This document shows positions 6,177 to 11,140 of a DNA stretch of 11,140 bases, in pieces. Where the stretch lies: positions 1 to 11,140 of the forward strand of contig JAKALV010000092.1 of assembly GCA_021824055.1 (NCBI GenBank). Reading direction: 5' to 3'. Origin of the DNA: Acidobacteriota bacterium. GTDB lineage: Bacteria > Acidobacteriota > Vicinamibacteria > Vicinamibacterales > SCN-69-37. Made by a program: the position numbers and the translations under genes. The first letter of the stretch is position 1. Every line of letters begins with the position of its first letter. The notes below the pieces were generated by a model, which saw only the letters and a list, made by a program, of their open reading frames with translations, was not told the DNA's origin and made no database searches.

Positions 6177-7069
6177 TCTCGACGCTGGTGCTGACCGCCG
6201 GGCTCGGCAAGCGGCTCGATCCGCTGACGCGGCTCGTGGCCAAACCGGCGGTGCCCGTGGGCGCCGAGACACTGGGCGGGCGCGTCCTTCGCTGGCTGGC
6301 GCGCGAGGGCATCACGGACGCCGTCCTCAACCTCCACCACCTGCCGCACACCATCACCGGCATGATCGGCGACGGCGCGTCGTACGGCCTGCGCGTCCGC
6401 TACTCGTGGGAACCGGTCCTCCTGGGTTCGGCGGGTGGACCACGGCACGCGCTGCCGCTGATCAACACCGATCCCTTCCTGATCGTGAACGGCGACACGC
6501 TCACCGATGTCGCGCTCGCGCCCCTCATCGACGCGCACGCGCGCACCGGCGCCGACGTGACGATGGGGGTGATTCCGAATCCGGCGAAGGATCGATACAA
6601 CGGCATCGCCGCGGACGCGAGCGGCCGCGTCCTGGGCTTCATCCCCAAGGGCCATGCACAGGACTCGTGGCACTTCGTCGGCATTCAAGTGGTGAACGCC
6701 CGCGTGTTCGCCGCGCTGCCGGACCACACGCCGGCGGAAACCGTTCATGGCGTCTATCGCGACCTGATCCGCGCGGCGCCCGGCCGCGTGCGCGTGTTCC
6801 CCGTCACCGCCGCCTTTCACGATGTCGGCACGCCGGCCGATTACGTGAGCACGTGCCGTGTATTCGGCGGCCTCGACACGCGCGGCAACATCGTCTGGCC
6901 CGGCGCGCGCGTCAGCCCCGGCGCGCGACTCACCCGGTCGGTCGTCGGCGGCGGCATCGATGTGCCTGCCGGTTTTTCGGCGGATCACGCGATGCTGGTG
7001 CCGGCATCCGTCGCGTGCCCCGGCGATCGGTGCGAGGTGGTTGGAAACTTGGCGCTCTTCAAGATCTAG
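6173..7069 (+). CDS. Sugar-1-phosphate nucleotidyltransferase
   Basis: The 298-residue protein joins an NTP to a sugar-1-phosphate, giving an NDP-sugar and pyrophosphate. The Rossmann-like NTP_transferase domain fills about residues 1-230. The nucleotide loop is LTAGLGKRLDPLT (residues 7-19), followed by K24 in KPAVPVG, the block LLGSAGG, the metal aspartate D108 in NGDTL, and D217 in FHDVGTPADY. The segment NLHHLPHTI resembles MurU and heptose-1-phosphate guanylyltransferase-like members. The last 60 residues (NIVWPGARVSPGARLTRSVVGGG) look like a short left-handed beta-helix tail as in GDP-mannose pyrophosphorylase. Sugar and nucleotide cannot be named. A kinase partner of the AmgK type, which accompanies MurU, is not in the window. 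Its ATG overlaps the CYTH stop by 4 bases and has no clear Shine-Dalgarno, so translation is probably coupled. Confidence 0.9.
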   Translation: MISTLVLTAGLGKRLDPLTRLVAKPAVPVGAETLGGRVLRWLAREGITDAVLNLHHLPHTITGMIGDGASYGLRVRYSWEPVLLGSAGGPRHALPLINTDPFLIVNGDTLTDVALAPLIDAHARTGADVTMGVIPNPAKDRYNGIAADASGRVLGFIPKGHAQDSWHFVGIQVVNARVFAALPDHTPAETVHGVYRDLIRAAPGRVRVFPVTAAFHDVGTPADYVSTCRVFGGLDTRGNIVWPGARVSPGARLTRSVVGGGIDVPAGFSADHAMLVPASVACPGDRCEVVGNLALFKI

Positions 7070-7119
7070 GTCGCGAAGAAAACGCCGCCAGCCTTCTGCC
7101 GACGGGCGATGATGTCCAA

Positions 7120-7147
7120 GGGCCTTTCGAGGTCAGTGGGCCTTTCG
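7120..7147. repeat. GGGCCTTTCG direct repeat in the kinase leader
   Basis: The 10-base word GGGCCTTTCG occurs at 7120-7129 and 7138-7147, 18 bases apart. The second copy runs into the ribosome-binding site GGAGGG. It may be a small duplication or a regulator-binding pair. Confidence 0.5.
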
Positions 7148-7152
7148 GAGGG
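7147..7152 (+). promoter_or_regulatory. Strong ribosome-binding site (GGAGGG) of the sensor kinase, possibly in a hairpin
   Basis: GGAGGG lies 6 bases before the ATG at 7159, the best Shine-Dalgarno in the window, and fixes the kinase start. Its last two bases are part of GGACATC (7151-7157), the exact inverted copy of GATGTCC (7111-7117). An inner AAGG..CC/GGCCTT pairing is also possible, so the site could be partly masked in the mRNA. Confidence 0.6.
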
Positions 7153-7158
7153 ACATCA

Positions 7159-10100
7159 ATGAACGCGGAACGTCAGGAGATCTCGATGCCACGCAGCCAT
7201 CTCGTGCTGGCGGCAGCCGGGATCTCCGTGTCAGCGATCGGTCTTTCCGCGTTGCTGGGATGGGTCCTGAACATTCGTGTTCTGACGACGTGGAAACAGG
7301 ACATCGTGCCCATGGCGCCGCTGACCGCGCTGTTGTGCATGATGTTCGGCGCTGGCGTCCTCCTGCTTGACACGCGCGCCTCCAGCCCCAGGCGGCAGCG
7401 TATCGCCACCTATCTCAATGGCCTGGTCGTGCTTGTCTCCGCCGGCCTGTGCGGTCTTCGCTTGAGCGGCCACTATCTGTCCATCGAGCAGTTGGGCTTC
7501 ACCATAACGGGCACGATCAACGGCGCGCCGGTCGGCTATGGCGCGCTGGCGACGGGGCTGGCGTTTCTGGCGGCCAGCGGGGCACTGCTTGTGTCGTTGC
7601 TGTTCGGCGCCGGAGCCTGGCGCCAATGGGTTCTCACAGGTATCGGCACTTTCCTGGGCTGCGTCGGGGTCACGTACTGCGCGACCAACGTCCTTGGCGC
7701 CAGGCTCCTCTACGGGGGAAGCGTCATCCCGCCCTCGCTCAGCACGAGCTTCGTCTTTGTCGTCATCGGTCTGGCGCTGATGGCATTCGGCGCCGGCCGG
7801 GAAGAGGCACCCGACACCGACGCCGACGCCACCCAAGGGGCGTCCGTGTTCTCCGCGATCTTCATGGGCGTGGCCGTGGTGATTCTGGTGGGCGCCTACG
7901 GGTACTACCGGCAAGAGGAAGCGCAACTGCGCCAGCAGACCGAGCGGGGACTCGTCGAGACCGCGGACCTGAAAGTGAATGCATTGCTCTCGTGGCGCGC
8001 CGAGCGCCAGTGGGATGCCGACGCGCTGCTCAACAACGGTGCGTTCTATTCGCAGGTGCGGCGTTTTCTCGAGCGCCCCGCGGATTCGCTGAATCGAACC
8101 GAGCTCCGCACGTGGCTCGACAAGTACACCGCCTTCAGCGAATACGACGAGGTCTTCGTGTTGGATGCCGCCGGCGTGACCCGCCTGTCGCTGCCGGAGC
8201 CGGCCGCGAGACCGGCGGCCCTCTTGTCGCGGCAAGCAGCCGACGTGGCTGGTACGAGTGGCACCAGGCTCGTTGACTTCTACCTCGATGAGACCGACGG
8301 ACGGCCGCACCTTGCCGTGCTCGTGCCCGTCATCGACAGCACCCGCGCGCGCCCACCGCTGGGTGTCTTGATCCTGAGAATCAATCCCGCGCCAACGCTC
8401 CAGACGATCCTCGAGAGTTGGCCGGGCTCCAGCGTTTCAGCCGAGACGCTGCTGGTTCGGCGCGACGGCTCAGATGCGTTGCACCTCAGCCGTTTGAAGT
8501 TTGATTCAAATGCCGCCATGAAGCTGCGCATCCCGTTGGCGAGCACGGGGCAGGCTGCGGCCAAGGCCGTGCTCGGGCAGACCGGCGTTGTCGACGCGGT
8601 TGACCATCGCGGTACGCCCGTCCTCGCCGTGCTGCGACAGGTTCCAGACTCGCCGTGGTTTCTCGTGGCGCGGATCGACCGGGCCGAGTTGCGGTCGGAA
8701 CTGAAAGACAAGTTCTTCCTGGTCATTGGGGTGGCGAGCTTGTTGTTGTTCGCCGTCGGGTCGGGCCTCGGCGTCGTCTGGCGGCACCAGCGGGCCGGTT
8801 TCTATAAGCGGCAAGCCCGGCTTGCCGCGGCGCTCGCGGCCAGCGAAGGGCGTCTGCGCATGGCGCTGTCGTCCTCGTCGCAGGGCTTGTGGGATCTCGA
8901 CCTCACCACCGGCGATTCGGTCGTCAGCCCGGAGTACGCCACGTTGCTGGGTTTCGACGCGGCCACCTTCCAGGAAACACGCGCCGCCTGGGAAGACCGC
9001 ATCCATCCCGACGATCGCGAGGCCGTGCTGGCCCGGCTTGAGGACTGCCTCACCGGGCGCGAGGCGGAGTATCGCGCGCAGTACCGGTCGCGCACGCCGC
9101 TCGGCACGTTCAAGTGGCTGCTCGGCATCGGGACGGTGGTCGCGCGCGACGACGCCGGTCGGCCGCGGCGCATGGTCGGAACGATCACCGACATCGCCGC
9201 CATCAAGCAAACCGAGGACGCGCTGCGCGACAGCGAACAGCGCCTGCTCCTGGCGATGGCGTCCGCCCGTCAGGGATTATTCGATCTCGACATCCGGACC
9301 GGCGCCACCACCGTCAGCGGCGAGTACGCCCGCATGCTCGGCTACGACGCCGCCGAGTTCCGTGAGACCCACGCGAGTTGGGCCGACCGGCTCCACCCGG
9401 AGGACCGCGCGGCGACCCTCACCAGCTTTGAGAACTGCGTAAGCGGACGCGCCGGTGAGTATCGTGCCGAATTCCGTCTGCGGTCCAGGAGCGGCGAGTG
9501 GAAGTGGATTCTGTCGGTCGGCAGGGTCGTCTCGCGCGGCACGGACGGCCGGGCGCTCCGTATGCTCGGCATTCACACCGACATCACGGCGCATAAGGCC
9601 GCCGAGTTGCACGCCCGCCGGATGGCCGGCCTCTACGCCGCGCTGAGCCAGTGCAACGAGGCCATCGTCCGGTGCACGAGCGAGGGCGAGTTGTTCCCGC
9701 GCATCTGCGAGGCCGCGGTCGCCCACGGCGGCATGGCGATGGCCTCCGTGGACCTGGTCGATGACGACACCGGGCTCGTGATGCCGGCGGCGCGCCGCGG
9801 CATCGGCACGAAGTACCTCGACGGACGGCGTGTCTCGATCGATCCGGACGATCCGTTCGGCCGGGGCGTGACGGGCACCGCCATTCGCGAGAACCGGCCG
9901 GTCTGGTGTCTGAATTACGCAGACGATCCGGCGACCGAGCCCTGGCGCGCGCGCGCCGCGGAGTACGGGTGGGCCGCCTCTGCCGCGCTGCCGCTGACCC
10001 GGGGCGGCCGGCCCATCGGCGCGCTGTCGTTGTACGCGTATTCCCCGGACGCGTTCGACGAAGCGGGCCGCGGGTTGCTCGTGGAGATGGCGTCGGACAT

Positions 10101-11140
10101 CAGCTTCGCGATGGACAGTTTCGACCGCGAACGGCGGCGCATCGCCGTGGAGGGCGACCTGCTCGACAGCGAGGCGCGCTATCGCACCCTGTTCGACGAG
10201 AACAACGTCACGATGCTCCTGGTCGACCCCGCCACGGGGCAGATTTCGGATGCCAACCAGGCCGCGGCCGCTTTCTACGGATGGCCCCTCGCCGTGCTCA
10301 CCCGGATGAACATCTCCGAGCTGAGCGCCCGCACCGGATCGGACTTCGCGGCGGAGGTCAATCGGGTCAGCGCGGGCGAGAGACCGCGTTTCACATTCCG
10401 CCACCGGCTCGCCAGCGGCGAGGAACGCGAGGTGGAAGTCTTCAGCGCCACCGTAACGCTGGAGGGGACGAAGCGGCTCTTGCTCACGGTTGTTGACGTG
10501 ACCGAGCGGAGGCTGGCGGAGGAAGCGCTCGTCCGCAACCGGAGCGTCTTGGAACAGGGCCAGAAGCTCTCACACTTCGGGAGCTGGGAGATTGACCTCG
10601 ATACACGAGCGGTCATCGCGTCGCCGGAGGGTTACCGTATCTACGGCCTCAAGGATCAGGTATTGACGCTGTCGGGGGTGCAGGGTGTTGTGCTGCCGGA
10701 GTATCGGCCCGCGCTCGACACCGCGTTGGCGGCGCTCATCGCGGACGGTGCCGCCTACGACGTTGAGTTCAAGATTCAGCGCCCTGCGGACGGTACGGTC
10801 CGCGATGTCCACTCGGTCGCCGAGTACGACGCCGCGAAGCGCCGGGTCAGCGGCTCGATCCAGGACATCACCGACCGCAAGCAGGCCGAACAGGCCATTC
10901 GCGCGTCGTTGCGCGAAAAGGAGGCGCTGCTCAAGGAAGTCCACCATCGGGTCAAGAACAACCTGCAAGTCGTCACCAGCCTGCTGCGCCTCGAGGGCGG
11001 CCGCAGCAACGAGGTCCAAGTGCAGCAGACGCTCGGCGAGATGCAGAACCGCGTGATGTCGATGGCCCTGATCCACGAAACGCTGTACCGATCGGGTGAT
11101 TTCGCCCGGATCGATCTGGCCGCGTACCTCACCGAACTGG
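7159..11140 (+). CDS. Large multi-PAS membrane sensor histidine kinase (HisKA_2 type), 3' end outside the window
   Basis: The frame is open for 1327 codons with no stop and leaves the window, so the gene is partial. Six hydrophobic helices lie at about residues 15-37, 51-71, 84-103, 129-151, 157-178 and 194-213. After an acidic linker comes helix 7 (231-250), a periplasmic region (about 251-515) that looks like a Cache-type ligand sensor, and helix 8 (519-541). The cytoplasmic part holds PAS (562-679), PAS (692-809), GAF (about 823-990, with FGRGVTGTAIRENRPV), PAS (1004-1117) and PAS (about 1130-1240, ending in DITDRKQAE). The final visible block, KEALLKEVHHRVKNNLQVV, is the HisKA_2 phosphoacceptor motif, with H1262/H1263. 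An ATP-binding domain is expected next but not seen. It should autophosphorylate and pass phosphate to a response regulator, which is not in view. The ATG is set by GGAGGG 6 bases upstream. The 7159-8800 part uses more TTG, CTT and GTT codons than the upstream genes. Confidence 0.93.
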   Translation, partial: MNAERQEISMPRSHLVLAAAGISVSAIGLSALLGWVLNIRVLTTWKQDIVPMAPLTALLCMMFGAGVLLLDTRASSPRRQRIATYLNGLVVLVSAGLCGLRLSGHYLSIEQLGFTITGTINGAPVGYGALATGLAFLAASGALLVSLLFGAGAWRQWVLTGIGTFLGCVGVTYCATNVLGARLLYGGSVIPPSLSTSFVFVVIGLALMAFGAGREEAPDTDADATQGASVFSAIFMGVAVVILVGAYGYYRQEEAQLRQQTERGLVETADLKVNALLSWRAERQWDADALLNNGAFYSQVRRFLERPADSLNRTELRTWLDKYTAFSEYDEVFVLDAAGVTRLSLPEPAARPAALLSRQAADVAGTSGTRLVDFYLDETDGRPHLAVLVPVIDSTRARPPLGVLILRINPAPTLQTILESWPGSSVSAETLLVRRDGSDALHLSRLKFDSNAAMKLRIPLASTGQAAAKAVLGQTGVVDAVDHRGTPVLAVLRQVPDSPWFLVARIDRAELRSELKDKFFLVIGVASLLLFAVGSGLGVVWRHQRAGFYKRQARLAAALAASEGRLRMALSSSSQGLWDLDLTTGDSVVSPEYATLLGFDAATFQETRAAWEDRIHPDDREAVLARLEDCLTGREAEYRAQYRSRTPLGTFKWLLGIGTVVARDDAGRPRRMVGTITDIAAIKQTEDALRDSEQRLLLAMASARQGLFDLDIRTGATTVSGEYARMLGYDAAEFRETHASWADRLHPEDRAATLTSFENCVSGRAGEYRAEFRLRSRSGEWKWILSVGRVVSRGTDGRALRMLGIHTDITAHKAAELHARRMAGLYAALSQCNEAIVRCTSEGELFPRICEAAVAHGGMAMASVDLVDDDTGLVMPAARRGIGTKYLDGRRVSIDPDDPFGRGVTGTAIRENRPVWCLNYADDPATEPWRARAAEYGWAASAALPLTRGGRPIGALSLYAYSPDAFDEAGRGLLVEMASDISFAMDSFDRERRRIAVEGDLLDSEARYRTLFDENNVTMLLVDPATGQISDANQAAAAFYGWPLAVLTRMNISELSARTGSDFAAEVNRVSAGERPRFTFRHRLASGEEREVEVFSATVTLEGTKRLLLTVVDVTERRLAEEALVRNRSVLEQGQKLSHFGSWEIDLDTRAVIASPEGYRIYGLKDQVLTLSGVQGVVLPEYRPALDTALAALIADGAAYDVEFKIQRPADGTVRDVHSVAEYDAAKRRVSGSIQDITDRKQAEQAIRASLREKEALLKEVHHRVKNNLQVVTSLLRLEGGRSNEVQVQQTLGEMQNRVMSMALIHETLYRSGDFARIDLAAYLTEL
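8842..9585 (+). repeat. Tandem duplication of a PAS-coding segment inside the kinase gene
   Basis: Two 118-codon segments, 8842-9195 and 9232-9585, encode PAS domains that align without any gap at about half identical residues by hand count (roughly 63 of 118). The period is exactly 390 bases (130 codons). Shared landmarks include EYA..LG, FxET, HP(D/E)DR, EYRA and TDI. This looks like an internal duplication followed by divergence. Confidence 0.8.

Noticed and set aside
7231..8310. A 359-codon minus-strand frame opposite the kinase N-terminus
   Set aside because: The + strand shows clear membrane helices and a strong ribosome-binding site. The antisense product is Arg/Gln/Gly-rich and lacks a motif.
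8726..10496. Several closed + strand frames of 80-240 codons within 8726-10496
   Set aside because: They are out-of-frame shadows of the kinase gene, whose own frame is open and domain-rich throughout.

Overview
The window is about 11.1 kb of GC-rich DNA with every credible gene on the + strand and almost no spare sequence. The four gaps that lie wholly inside it are 133, 116, 49 and 89 bases. The codon use, an anchored HtrA/DegP-type protease that points to a periplasm, and the mix of metabolic and sensory genes suggest a Gram-negative soil or freshwater bacterium. Acidobacteriota (Vicinamibacteria-like) is my best guess, but it rests on gene style only; there is no rRNA or other marker gene here.

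Layout. (1) At 40-2181 is an alpha-glucan phosphorylase with an N-terminal DUF3417-type region, complete or nearly so. (2) Its stop codon sits inside a 121-bp near-perfect palindrome (2178-2298) built from G/C-rich octamers, the most striking non-coding structure here. (3) At 2315-2773 is a small protein of unknown function with two CxxC pairs (zinc-ribbon type). (4) From 2890 to 7069 runs a tight four-gene set: an M24 metallopeptidase (Xaa-Pro peptidase type), an HtrA/DegP serine protease overlapping it by 8 bases, a CYTH-domain protein 49 bases further on, and a sugar-1-phosphate nucleotidyltransferase overlapping the CYTH gene by 4 bases (ATGA). A TATACT box just before the M24 start suggests this set may be transcribed as a leaderless mRNA. 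(5) From 7159 to the window edge is one uninterrupted reading frame of at least 1327 codons with no stop. It encodes a very large membrane sensor histidine kinase: six N-terminal membrane helices, a seventh helix, a periplasmic sensor region, an eighth helix, then PAS-PAS-GAF-PAS-PAS and the start of a HisKA_2 domain. The ATP-binding domain must lie beyond the window.

How the genes may work together. The phosphorylase releases glucose-1-phosphate from glycogen or maltodextrin. The nucleotidyltransferase would activate a sugar-1-phosphate for envelope or glycan synthesis, but nothing here ties the two into one pathway. The M24 peptidase and HtrA pair is a plausible protein-turnover unit split between cytoplasm and periplasm. 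The kinase has its own strong ribosome-binding site and looks like a separate unit; any response regulator partner is outside the window. I see no CRISPR array, tRNA, rRNA, transposase, integrase or phage gene.
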